Origin: Halomonas alkalicola
GTDB lineage: Bacteria > Pseudomonadota > Gammaproteobacteria > Pseudomonadales > Halomonadaceae
Length of the DNA stretch: 64,000 nucleotides
Assembly (NCBI RefSeq): GCF_030704205.1
Contig: NZ_CP131913.1
Coordinates: 2,170,001 to 2,234,000 of the forward strand
Direction of reading: 5' to 3'
The translations under genes were made by a program, and so were the position numbers. Positions 25,537 to 34,368 of this stretch are shown here, one piece after another. Each line of letters begins with the position of its first letter. Positions within the stretch are counted from its first letter, which is position 1. The notes under the pieces were generated by a model. That model did not search any database and was not told where the DNA came from. It worked only from the letters and a program-made list of their open reading frames with translations.

Positions 25537-25630
25537 GGCGCGGCATGACGCCGGGGGCCGGAGCTCACTATACTCCCGCTTGGGCGCCGACCTTCCCCGG
25601 CACCCACTCCAGCCCACAAGGAGCGATTCG

Positions 25631-25948
25631 ATGAGCCAAGAGCAACTTCCCGCCGGCGCCGGCAAGGTCGCCGAGCAGTATCCCGAGGTGTGGGACGCCT
25701 ATGCCGAGCTGGGTAAGGCCTGCGCCGAGGCCGGTCCCCTGGATGAGCGCACCCGCCGCCTGGTCAAGCTGGCGCTGGCCGTGGGCGCGCGCTCCGAGGG
25801 GGCGGTGCACTCCCACGCCCGCCGCGGCCTGGAGGAGGGCGAGTCTCCCGAGGCGCTCAAGCAGGTGGCCATGCTGGCCATCCCGACCCTGGGCCTGCCC
25901 ACCGGCGTGGCGGCCCTGACCTGGATCGAGGATCTCACCGAGAAGTGA
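25631..25948 (+). CDS. Carboxymuconolactone decarboxylase-family protein lacking the CxxC motif
   Basis: A 105-residue all-helical protein of the AhpD/CMD fold: LDERTRRLVKLALAVGARSEGAVHSHARRGLEEGESPEALKQVAML is the usual core. The peroxidase members need CxxC before the conserved His; here the segment reads EGAVHSHA, so both cysteines are absent and AhpD-type activity is unlikely. ATG at 25631 with AAGGAG upstream. It lies between the nnrS group and norC and ends in a strong hairpin (25956-25977). The function is unknown. Confidence 0.8.
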   Translation: MSQEQLPAGAGKVAEQYPEVWDAYAELGKACAEAGPLDERTRRLVKLALAVGARSEGAVHSHARRGLEEGESPEALKQVAMLAIPTLGLPTGVAALTWIEDLTEK

Positions 25949-25955
25949 CCCTCCC

Positions 25956-25977
25956 GGCCGGCAGTGCGCTGCCGGCC
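25956..25977 (+). terminator. Intrinsic-type hairpin before the nor promoter
   Basis: A 9-bp perfect stem GGCCGGCAG/CTGCCGGCC with loop TGCG, 8 bp after the CMD-family stop. No strong T-run follows. Confidence 0.55.
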
Positions 25978-26033
25978 CTGCCTATCCCGCCAGGTCTGGC
26001 AAGCCTTGCCAATGTGATTCGGCCTCCTCCCTA

Positions 26034-26047
26034 TTGACCCTCGTCAA
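26034..26047. promoter_or_regulatory. FNR/Dnr-like box upstream of norC
   Basis: TTGACCCTCGTCAA, symmetric TTGAC-N4-GTCAA, 126 bp upstream of the norC start. nor operons are standard Dnr/NnrR targets. Confidence 0.65.
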
Positions 26048-26078
26048 AGTCATGGACGCGTCCTCGCTGCTACTCTTT

Positions 26079-26101
26079 AACATGCATAGAGAATGCATAT
26101 T
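26079..26101. promoter_or_regulatory. NsrR operator upstream of norC
   Basis: A 23-bp palindrome with both core half-sites intact (AACATGCAT and ATGCATATT), 17 of 20 consensus positions. It lies 32 bp downstream of the FNR/Dnr box, the arrangement expected if NsrR represses a promoter that an FNR-type protein activates. Confidence 0.65.
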
Positions 26102-26172
26102 AAGGGGGCGGAGGCGGCCGGCACCATCGGTCGTTTTCCACAAGAAGACAGACTAGCAAGGGGGTATGGTCC

Positions 26173-26619
26173 ATGACCGAAGGCCTGACAAAGGCAGCGG
26201 CCCGCAACATCTTCTATGGCGGGTCGCTGTTCTTCTTCCTGGTGTTTGCCGCGCTGACGGCTCACAGCCACTACTACATCGTCAACACCTCGACCCAGCC
26301 GCTCACGGACTCCGTGCGGCTGGGCAAGCACGTATGGGAGGAGCACAACTGCATCAACTGCCACACCATCCTCGGTGAAGGCTCCTACTTCGCACCGGAA
26401 GTCGGCAACGTCTGGACCCGCTACGGCGGCCACCAGAACCCCGAGGGCGCCCGCATGGCGCTGGCGGCCTGGATGCGCGCCCAGCCCACCGGAGCACCGA
26501 ACCGTCGTCAGATGCCCTACTTCGAGATCAACGACGAAGAGATGGAGGCACTGATCGATTTCTTCGAGTGGACCGACTCCATCGACACCCAGGGCTGGCC
26601 GCCCCATCCGGCCGGTTGA
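26173..26619 (+). CDS. norC: Nitric oxide reductase cytochrome c subunit NorC
   Basis: NorC is the membrane-anchored cytochrome c that passes electrons to NorB. The 148-residue protein has one N-terminal helix (about 14-34) and one haem c site C60INCH64 in the typical HNCINCHTILGEGSYFAPE context. Length is normal. It starts the nor operon (norC, norB, norQ, norD), with both an FNR/Dnr-like and an NsrR-like site upstream. Confidence 0.96.
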   Translation: MTEGLTKAAARNIFYGGSLFFFLVFAALTAHSHYYIVNTSTQPLTDSVRLGKHVWEEHNCINCHTILGEGSYFAPEVGNVWTRYGGHQNPEGARMALAAWMRAQPTGAPNRRQMPYFEINDEEMEALIDFFEWTDSIDTQGWPPHPAG

Positions 26620-26668
26620 TCCGGACCCATGACACAGCCGGATTCCAGAACCAAGGAGAGCCGCACCG

Positions 26669-28016
<1,348 letters not shown>

Positions 28017-28077
28017 GGCCCCCGGCGGGCCGCGGCGGTCGCCGTGGCCCGCTTCCTTCCGGCTTCTGGAGTGACTC

Positions 28078-28887
28078 ATGTCCCATATCGCACCCCTGCC
28101 CGAGCTCGACCAGGAGGCACCCTTCTACCAACCGGTCGCCAACGAGTGTGCCCTCTTCGAGCAGGCCTACCAGCAGCGCCTGCCGCTGCTGCTCAAGGGC
28201 CCCACCGGCTGTGGCAAGACGCGCTTCGTCAGCCACATGGCGGCCAAGCTGGGTCGACCGCTCTACACCGTGTCCTGTCACGATGATCTCACCGCCGCCG
28301 ACCTCACCGGCCGCTACCTGCTCCAGGGTGGCGAGACCCGCTGGGTCGACGGCCCGCTGACCCGCGCCGTGCGCGAGGGTGGCATCTGCTATCTCGACGA
28401 GGTGGTCGAGGCGCGCAAGGACGTCACCGTGGTGCTGCACCCGCTCACCGACGACCGCCGCCTGCTGCCCCTGGAGCGCACCGGGGAACTCCTCGAGGCG
28501 CCCGACGACTTCATGCTGGTGGTCTCCTACAACCCCGGCTATCAGCACATTCTCAAGTCCCTGAAGCCCAGTACCCGCCAGCGCTTCGTGGCGATGTCCT
28601 TCGATTTCCCGCCGCCGGATATCGAGTGCGGCATCGTGGCCCGCGAGAGTGGCCTGCCCCATGAGCGCTGCGCCGCCCTGGTCAACCTGGCCACCCGCCT
28701 GAGCGAGCTCAAGGGCCAGGACCTGGAGGAGGGGGTTTCTACCCGCCTGCTGGTCTACTGCGCCACCCTGATCCAGGCCGGCATGCCGATCCTGACCGCC
28801 GCTCGGGCCACCCTGGTGGAGCCCCTGACCGACGATCTGGACGTCCAGGAAGGGCTTATGGAAGCGATTAACGCCACTTTCGGTTGA
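28078..28887 (+). CDS. norQ: NorQ, MoxR-type AAA+ ATPase for NO reductase activation
   Basis: NorQ and NorD together insert the non-haem iron into NorB. The 269-residue protein is a MoxR-family AAA+ ATPase with Walker A GPTGCGKT (about 41-48), Walker B ICYLDEVVEA, and sensor VVSYNPGYQ. It begins 61 bp after norB, with GGAG upstream. Its partner norD normally follows directly; here an IS110-family element separates them by 1.6 kb. Confidence 0.94.
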   Translation: MSHIAPLPELDQEAPFYQPVANECALFEQAYQQRLPLLLKGPTGCGKTRFVSHMAAKLGRPLYTVSCHDDLTAADLTGRYLLQGGETRWVDGPLTRAVREGGICYLDEVVEARKDVTVVLHPLTDDRRLLPLERTGELLEAPDDFMLVVSYNPGYQHILKSLKPSTRQRFVAMSFDFPPPDIECGIVARESGLPHERCAALVNLATRLSELKGQDLEEGVSTRLLVYCATLIQAGMPILTAARATLVEPLTDDLDVQEGLMEAINATFG

Positions 28888-28895
28888 AGCATTCT

Positions 28896-28967
28896 ATGGC
28901 GAGGGGCGTCGGGGGCAGGCCGAAGAGGAGGTCCTACGCCAGGGATGGCGTCGGTAGCAATGGGATG
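28896..28967 (+). repeat. Left half of an intergenic REP-like element, split by the IS
   Basis: The sequence after norQ contains GGGGGCAGGCCGAAGAGGAGG and CTACGCC-N6-GGCGT palindromic parts. It matches, in reverse, the element at 32706-32806, and its continuation resumes at 30377 after the insertion. Confidence 0.7.
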
Positions 28968-29052
28968 GAGTCCTCCCCACCCTATATCGGCGTCATTGCG
29001 CCACACTGGTGGGCAGGAACACCAACCAGCCTGAGGGTGAGGAGAACTCGTC

Positions 29053-30093
29053 ATGAACATTACCCGTGTCGGCGTCGATATCGCAAAGTCTGTTTTTCAT
29101 GTCCACGGCGTCGATCGCCATGATCAGGTGCAGTGGCAAGGTAAGTACACCCGCGAAAAATGGCTGGATGAGGTCAGCAAGCGGGTGCCGGCGGGAGCCG
29201 AAATCGGCATGGAAGCCTGTGCCTCGTCTCACTACTGGGCGCGGGCCTTGCAGGAGCGAGGCTATCGCGTCAAGTTGATCGCCGCACAGTTCGTGACGCC
29301 CTACGTGAAGAGCAACAAGAATGACCGAGTCGACGCCGAAGCGATCTGTGAAGCCATGGGGCGGCCCAGCATGCGCTTCGTGGCCGTCAAGAGCGTCGCT
29401 CAGCAGGATACCCAGGCGGCACACCGCATTCGTGAAGAGCTGGTACGGCAGCGCACGGCCAAGGCCAATCAGATACGTGGGCTGGTGGGGGAGTATGGCC
29501 TGGTCGCTCCGGTGGGTATCGGTCAGTTGCGTGCCGCCCTGCCTCGCTGGCTGGAAGAGGCAGACAACGGGCTGACGGATGCCTTTCGTGTCCTGCTTGC
29601 CGGCCTTGCCGAGGATCTGCGACACCTGGATGAGCGCATCGCGACGGTCACGGCGAGCCTCGAGCGACAGGCCAAGGCAGACCCCGTGGCCAAGCGGCTG
29701 ATGACGCTGCAGGGTATCGGTCCACTGACCGCCACCGCGCTGGCCGGCGCCCTCGGCGATGGCAAGAGCTTTCGGCGCGGGCGAGATTTTGCCGCCTCGC
29801 TCGGCTTGACGCCTCGACAACACAGCACCGGGGGGCGAGACCGCCTGCTGGGCATCAGCAAACGCGGCGACAGTTACCTGCGCAAGCTACTGGTGCATGG
29901 TGCGCGATCGGTGCTCCGGCATGTGGGTACCAAGGACGACGGCCTGAGCCAGTGGGTCAGGCACCTGGCCGAGCACAAACATGCCAATGTGGCGGTCGTC
30001 GCACTGGCCAACAAGACGGCACGTATCGCCTGGGCGGTAACCCGCCATGAGAGCGCCTATGATGCGTCGCTGGCGTCCCGGCTTTCGGCATGA
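29053..30093 (+). CDS. IS110-family DEDD transposase
   Basis: A 346-residue recombinase. The N-terminal RuvC-like domain has D9 (VGVDIAK), E54 (IGMEAC), D91 and D94 (KNDRVDAEAI); the C-terminal Tnp20 domain (about 215-300) has LQGIGPLTATALAGALGD, the catalytic-Ser segment RQHSTGGRDRLLGISKRGDSYLR and LVHGARSV. It appears intact. Such enzymes use an element-encoded bridge RNA to choose target and donor sites. AGGAG precedes the start. Confidence 0.95.
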   Translation: MNITRVGVDIAKSVFHVHGVDRHDQVQWQGKYTREKWLDEVSKRVPAGAEIGMEACASSHYWARALQERGYRVKLIAAQFVTPYVKSNKNDRVDAEAICEAMGRPSMRFVAVKSVAQQDTQAAHRIREELVRQRTAKANQIRGLVGEYGLVAPVGIGQLRAALPRWLEEADNGLTDAFRVLLAGLAEDLRHLDERIATVTASLERQAKADPVAKRLMTLQGIGPLTATALAGALGDGKSFRRGRDFAASLGLTPRQHSTGGRDRLLGISKRGDSYLRKLLVHGARSVLRHVGTKDDGLSQWVRHLAEHKHANVAVVALANKTARIAWAVTRHESAYDASLASRLSA

Positions 30094-30353
30094 AAAACCA
30101 TTGGATTTAGCACGTTAATATAATATTGAGCACCGTCCACCACGATTGCTGAGCATGCTGCAGGATGGCGAACAGGTCGAACCGACGTCAGACAACCCCT
30201 TCTGGACGCTGAGCCTTTTGAGCTCGAGGTAGCGATTGGGAGCTGACGTGCGGATAGCCCATCAAGGTCCGATGTTCATGAGAGCATCATTACTGAGACC
30301 GGATATACGTGTGCAGTCGTACCTACCGACCATCGTGCCTCGTGCTTGCAAAC
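30094..30353 (+). ncRNA. Candidate bridge RNA region of the IS110-family element
   Basis: A 260-bp stretch without a credible gene, between the transposase stop and the right inverted repeat, against only 74 bp on the left. In IS1111-type members the bridge RNA lies on this side. I did not fold it; the call rests on location and lack of coding capacity. Confidence 0.35.
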
Positions 30354-30376
30354 GGGGAGGACTCCATATACGTACA

Positions 30377-30455
30377 GGGATGTATTCACAGCGCCTCCTC
30401 GTCGGTCCGGCGCCCCGGGGCCTGCCGCCGAATCAGCCGCGAGCAAGGAGGCGCC
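30377..30455 (+). repeat. Right half of the split REP-like element plus an adjoining hairpin
   Basis: GGGATGTATTCACAGCGCCTCCTC continues the repeat broken at 28967. GCGCCTCCT (30391-30399) pairs with AGGAGGCGC (30446-30454), a 9-bp perfect inverted repeat just before norD. Confidence 0.65.
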
Positions 30456-30492
30456 GATACGAGTCAGCGCCTTCAGAGTCAGGAGATCGATC

Positions 30493-32433
30493 ATGCTGCA
30501 CTTTCTCGAGGTCGAGGAGTTCGTCGGCCGCCACTGGCACCGCTGGGCCTCCGGTGCGGCAAGCTATCGGCGCTACCCGGAGGCCGCCGTGGCCCTGGAG
30601 GAGCTGCGCCACGTGCTCGGGGTCTTCTTCCGTGCCAGCGGTGGCGAGAGCGGCCTGGAGGTCGCCGCCATCGTGGCGCGCAGCTCCGCGCACCGCCTCT
30701 CGCTGCGCCAGCGCCTCGGCTTCGATGACGAAGCCATCGACCAGGCGCGGCGCGACGAGGAGGCGCTGCTGCTGCCGCCGACCCTGGACTTCTTTCCCGA
30801 GGCACGCCTCAACCGCGACCTCTACTTCTGGCTGACCGCCTTCCTGGCGGTCTCCCGGCATCCGGGCCTTCACGCCGACCCGCTGCAGAATGACCTGGCG
30901 CGGCTGCGCGAGGGGATGCGCGCCACCGAGGCGACCCTCGAGCGCTTTCCGGGCCTCGCCGGGCGCTATCGCGACCTCTGTGCGGCCCTGCTGGCGGTGC
31001 GCCCGGTGCGCCGCAAGCTGCCGCCCATGGAGCAGGCCCTGGAAGCCACCCTGCGCGCCCTGCTGGGGGATGACTCCCCCCTGGAGGGCTGGGCCGCCTC
31101 CATGGCGGCGGCCGTGGCCGACCCGCAGGCGTCACTCGAGGCGTTCCAGGCGCCGCGGGGCTATCGTCCCCCGCTGCCGGTCCCCCTGTGGGGCCAGGTG
31201 GTGCACCTGGGCGTGGGCCACGGCCGCGAGGAGAGCGACGAGGACCCCCACGACGGCGAGACCAACAGCGCCCAGCAGGCCAGCGAGGGCAAGCGCAAGG
31301 CGGAGCGCCGCCGCCAGGACCAGTCGGAGCGCGACGACCCGCTGATCGCCAACCGCTTCGAGAAGATGCTCTCCTGGACCGAGATGGTGAACCTCAACCG
31401 CCTGGTGGAGGACAACGAGGACGAGGAGGCCAAGCGCGCCGCCGAGCAGATCGAGGAGATCGTCATCAGCCCGCACAAGCAGCGGGCGGCGACCCGGCTC
31501 AAGGTCGACCTCGACCTGCCGCCGGACGAGGCGCTGGGCGAGCGGCTACGCGGCAAGCAGCTCTACCCCGAGTGGAACTACCGTAAGCAGTGCTATCTGC
31601 CCGACCACTGCCAGGTGATCACCGACCTGCAGAGCGAGGAGGGCGAGCAGTGGGAGCCGGACGACGCCACCCGGCGGCGCATCCGCCGGGTGCGCCGGGA
31701 GTTCGAGGCGCTGCGTCCGCGCCGCGAGATCCTGCGCGGCCAGGTCGACGGCAACGAGCTCGACATGGACGCAGTGATCCGATCCCGCTGCGACCTGGCC
31801 GCCACCGGCGAGGCCAGCGACCGCCTCTACATGACGGCCCGCGAGCAGGCCCGCGACCTGGCGGTGGATATCCTGGTGGATGTCTCGCTCTCCACCGATG
31901 CCTGGCTGGACGATCGCCGGGTGCTCGACGTGGAGAAGGAGGCGCTGATGGTGCTGGGCCACGGCCTGGCCGGCTGCGGCGACGACTATGCCATCCACTG
32001 CTTCACCTCCCACCGCCGCCAGAAGGTGTGGGTCAACACCCTCAAGACCTTCGAGGAGGGCATGAGCGAGCGGGTGGCGAGACGCATCTCGGCGCTGAAG
32101 CCGGGCCACTACACCCGCATGGGGCCGGCGATCCGCCACGTGACCCAGGAGCTGGCCAAGCGCCCCAACCGCCATCGCCTGCTGCTGGTGATCACCGACG
32201 GCAAGCCCAACGATACCGACTACTACGAGGGGCGCTACGGCATCGAGGACACCCGCAAGGCGGTGCTCGAGGCGCGCCAGCAGGAGGTGAGGGTGTTCGG
32301 CGTCACCGTGGACCGTGAGGCGCATCAGTACGTCTCGCACCTGTTCGGCCGCGGCAGCTACGCCATCGTCAATCGGCCCGAGCACCTCGCCCTTGCGCTG
32401 CCGGGCATCTACCGCCAGATCATCGGCCACTGA
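30493..32433 (+). CDS. norD: NorD, VWA-domain NO reductase activation protein
   Basis: NorD works with the ATPase NorQ to mature NorB. The 646-residue product has an N-terminal helical region, a central acidic/basic linker (about 250-330, EESDEDPHDGETNS) and a C-terminal von Willebrand A domain with the MIDAS motif DVSLST followed by ITDGKPND. The ATG at 30493 (MLHFLEVEEF) has AGGAG eight bases upstream; in-frame starts further upstream run into the REP-like element. The IS110-family element lies between it and norQ, so expression may depend on read-through or an IS-borne promoter. Confidence 0.93.
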   Translation: MLHFLEVEEFVGRHWHRWASGAASYRRYPEAAVALEELRHVLGVFFRASGGESGLEVAAIVARSSAHRLSLRQRLGFDDEAIDQARRDEEALLLPPTLDFFPEARLNRDLYFWLTAFLAVSRHPGLHADPLQNDLARLREGMRATEATLERFPGLAGRYRDLCAALLAVRPVRRKLPPMEQALEATLRALLGDDSPLEGWAASMAAAVADPQASLEAFQAPRGYRPPLPVPLWGQVVHLGVGHGREESDEDPHDGETNSAQQASEGKRKAERRRQDQSERDDPLIANRFEKMLSWTEMVNLNRLVEDNEDEEAKRAAEQIEEIVISPHKQRAATRLKVDLDLPPDEALGERLRGKQLYPEWNYRKQCYLPDHCQVITDLQSEEGEQWEPDDATRRRIRRVRREFEALRPRREILRGQVDGNELDMDAVIRSRCDLAATGEASDRLYMTAREQARDLAVDILVDVSLSTDAWLDDRRVLDVEKEALMVLGHGLAGCGDDYAIHCFTSHRRQKVWVNTLKTFEEGMSERVARRISALKPGHYTRMGPAIRHVTQELAKRPNRHRLLLVITDGKPNDTDYYEGRYGIEDTRKAVLEARQQEVRVFGVTVDREAHQYVSHLFGRGSYAIVNRPEHLALALPGIYRQIIGH

Positions 32434-32445
32434 GGAGCGACCATC

Positions 32446-32658
32446 ATGCGCAACGCCGCCGTGCCGAATCGCCGTCCCGCCATCGCCGTCGCCGTGGGCC
32501 TGCTGGTCGCCCTGGCGGTGATCACCCCGCTGTCCTGGCTGATCAACACCCGCGACTGGGGCATCCTGGTGATGTTCGTGGTGCCCTTCGCGGTGTGGGG
32601 ACTGATCTGGCTGGGGCGCCGCCTGGCCGACTGGGCCGGCGTCGGCCCGCCGCCCTGA
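32446..32658 (+). CDS. Small two-helix membrane protein after norD
   Basis: A 70-residue protein with two predicted membrane helices (about 12-33 and 38-57) and a basic N-terminus. It starts 12 bp after norD with GAGGAG upstream, so it is very likely the last gene of the nor operon. I do not recognise a family; a structural role near NO reductase is only a guess from position. Confidence 0.65.
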   Translation: MRNAAVPNRRPAIAVAVGLLVALAVITPLSWLINTRDWGILVMFVVPFAVWGLIWLGRRLADWAGVGPPP

Positions 32659-32705
32659 CCCCTTCCGTTCCTGGCAATGGCGCTCGAGGCTGATCCGGCG
32701 TCAGA

Positions 32706-32806
32706 CCTGTGAGGAGGCGCCACGAATCCATCCCTGGAGGCTACCTAGACCATCCCTGGTCCACGGACCTCCTCTTCGGTCTGCCCCCGGCGCCTCTCGC
32801 GACAGG
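32706..32806 (-). repeat. Intact copy of the intergenic REP-like element
   Basis: About 101 bp containing two CCATCCCTGG-type units (GAATCCATCCCTGGAGG, CCATCCCTGG), the CCTCCTCTTCGGTCTGCCCCC stretch, and GGCGCC near each end. Its reverse complement aligns with the norQ-norD copy along its whole length (GGGGGCAG.CCGAAGAGGAGGTCC, CCAGGGATGG, GGTAGC, GATTC..GCGCCTCCTC). It lies between convergent genes. Confidence 0.7.
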
Positions 32807-32811
32807 CTAGT

Positions 32812-33123
32812 TCAAGCCGCCTGGGCTACCAGGTAGCCGGCGCCCACCAGCAGCAGGGTGAAGAGGGTGAGGCCGGTAAAGGCGCCGCGCCAGGCCGGCG
32901 TCGAGGCGTGAAGGCCCAGGTAGACCATCAGCACCCGGTGAGCCTTGAAGAAGGTGGTGGCCAGCAGCAGGCCTGCCGACCACAGCGGCAGCGCCTCTAG
33001 GCGCGCCTCGCCGCCCAGCCGGGCCGAGGCCATGGTGATCAGGGTCAGGCCCATCAGCACCGCCCAGGTGATCAACAGCCGGCGGGTGGCGCCATCGGGG
33101 GCGGCCTTCGTCGAGACATTCAT
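32812..33123 (-). CDS. norF: NorF-like / cytochrome c oxidase subunit IV-type membrane protein
   Basis: A 103-residue protein with three membrane helices and the prokaryotic COX4-like pattern, with TWAVLMGLTLITMASA and a TTFFKAHRVLMVYLGLH helix. Small proteins of this kind follow norE and affect NO reductase activity. It begins 4 bp after the norE stop on the same strand. The name is given from family and neighbour; the family is weakly conserved. Confidence 0.75.
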   Translation of the reverse strand: MNVSTKAAPDGATRRLLITWAVLMGLTLITMASARLGGEARLEALPLWSAGLLLATTFFKAHRVLMVYLGLHASTPAWRGAFTGLTLFTLLLVGAGYLVAQAA

Positions 33124-33127
33124 CGGC

Positions 33128-33745
33128 TTACCTCAGCAGGTAGATGATCGGGTAGAGCAGGATCCAGATCAGGTCGACCATGTGCCAGAAGGCGGCGGCG
33201 GTCTCCACGTTGTCGTGGGAGACCTTCCAGGCCACCAGGGCGATCAGCCCCAGGCCGAAGAGCACATGGGCGAAGTGGAAGCCGGTCAACAGGTAGTAGA
33301 AGGTGAAGAAGGTGTTGGTCTCGGGCAGGATGCCCTGCCCCAGCTTGTCGGCATACTCCACCACCTTGACCACGCAGAAGAGCACCCCGAGGGCGAAGGC
33401 GGCCCCCAGCCACTGGCGGCAGCGGCGAACCTCTCCCGCGGCGATGGCCTGGGATGCCAGGGCGGCGAAGAGGCCGCTGGTCAGCAGCACCAGGGTGTTG
33501 AGGCCCCCGGCCACCGGGTCGAGCAGCTGCTGGGAGGCATCGAACACCTCGCGCTCGCCGGCGCGCAGCCAGGCAAACATGCCGAAGAAGGCGGCGAAGA
33601 CCAGCATCTCGCTTAAGATCAGTACCCACATCAGCGGGTTGCCCGGCAGCGCCGAGAGCGGCCCCCAGCCCGGGTTGGGCAGCGGGCGCTCCCGGCCGGC
33701 GTCCTGTTCGCTCCGCTCGGCCCTTTCCATCTCAGCCCTGTCCAT
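33128..33745 (-). CDS. norE: NorE, cytochrome c oxidase subunit III-like protein
   Basis: A 205-residue protein of the haem-copper oxidase subunit III family with five helices after a hydrophilic N-terminus; ILSEMLVFAAFFGMFAWLR and HFAHVLFGLGLIALVAWK are characteristic. NorE is an accessory factor of NO reductase. The start is ambiguous: a GTG at 33760 and ATGs at 33745 and 33730 each follow a near-identical AGGGCTGAG/A ribosome-site unit of a 15-bp tandem repeat. I chose 33745. It lies with norF on the strand opposite norCBQD. Confidence 0.82.
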   Translation of the reverse strand: MDRAEMERAERSEQDAGRERPLPNPGWGPLSALPGNPLMWVLILSEMLVFAAFFGMFAWLRAGEREVFDASQQLLDPVAGGLNTLVLLTSGLFAALASQAIAAGEVRRCRQWLGAAFALGVLFCVVKVVEYADKLGQGILPETNTFFTFYYLLTGFHFAHVLFGLGLIALVAWKVSHDNVETAAAFWHMVDLIWILLYPIIYLLR

Positions 33746-33795
33746 TTCAGCCCTATCCACGTCGGCCCTCCATGTCGGACCTTGTCATCTCAGCC
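33728..33795 (-). repeat. 15-bp repeat carrying ribosome sites and start codons of norE
   Basis: Units of the form (minus strand) GGGCTGARATGGAMAGG: two near-perfect copies at 33728-33757, with decayed copies extending to the stop of the upstream gene at 33790. Each provides an AGGG site and an in-frame start codon. Confidence 0.6.
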
Positions 33796-34356
33796 CTCGG
33801 CGGGGAGGGGCGTGCGCTCGAACTCGGCACGCACCGCCGGGGTGGTCAGCTTCCAGCCCGCCCAGGCGAAGAGCGCGGTGAGCAGGGTGGCAAGGAGGAT
33901 CAGCCCGCCGAGCAGGCCGATCAGGCCGGCGACCGGGTCCTCGACGTTGACCGCCTCGGTGGTGGCGGTGTCCGGCAGCAGGCTGAAGGTCAGCGGCGTC
34001 AGGGCCGCGCCGCCCAGCACGCCGACGAAGCCCGTCGCCATCAGGGCGATGAAGGCGCGCCTCGCCCAGGGCAGGCGGCGCAGCAGGGCGACGGCCAGGC
34101 CCAGGGTGACCAGGGCGCCGAGCAGCAGCAGGCTGGCGACCCGGGTGCTGCGCTCGATCATCCAGGCCACGCCCCCGGTCAGCCCGCCGCTGCTGGAATC
34201 GACGCCCAGGGTCATGGCCAGGGCATCGCCCGGTGCGCGGCTCAGGATCACCAGCAGCAGGGTGGCGAGGGCAAACAGGATGAAGCCCCAGGCCAGGCCG
34301 GTCACGGCAGGGGAGCGCGGCACGGATGGCCGGTGCGATAGCGTGGTGTGCGTCAT
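33790..34356 (-). CDS. Hypothetical four-helix membrane protein
   Basis: A 188-residue protein with four predicted membrane helices (about 19-38, 70-92, 100-125 and 145-168) and no motif I recognise. It lies between two other minus-strand membrane protein genes, with AGGGAG before the ATG; norE follows about 45 bp after its stop. The context suggests a link to nor or nar membrane complexes, but nothing in the sequence proves it. Confidence 0.6.
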   Translation of the reverse strand: MTHTTLSHRPSVPRSPAVTGLAWGFILFALATLLLVILSRAPGDALAMTLGVDSSSGGLTGGVAWMIERSTRVASLLLLGALVTLGLAVALLRRLPWARRAFIALMATGFVGVLGGAALTPLTFSLLPDTATTEAVNVEDPVAGLIGLLGGLILLATLLTALFAWAGWKLTTPAVRAEFERTPLPAEG

Positions 34357-34368
34357 GGTGGGGCTCCC

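Larger units (their letters stand above)
28962..30382 (+). mobile_element. IS110-family insertion sequence (IS1111-like) between norQ and norD
   Basis: About 1.42 kb. It contains one intact DEDD transposase, a 14-bp perfect subterminal inverted repeat (ATGGAGTCCTCCCC at 28965-28978 and its complement at 30354-30367) and the hexamer GGGATG at both junctions (28962-28967, 30377-30382). Subterminal repeats and a long non-coding stretch after the transposase are features of the IS1111 subgroup. Exact ends are uncertain by a few bases because the shared GGGATG belongs to the target repeat. Confidence 0.8.

Noticed and set aside
30236..30492. Upstream starts for norD or a separate gene between the IS and norD
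   Set aside because: Those frames cross the IS inverted repeat and the REP-like element, have no ribosome site, and norD homology begins at MLHFLEVEEF (30493).
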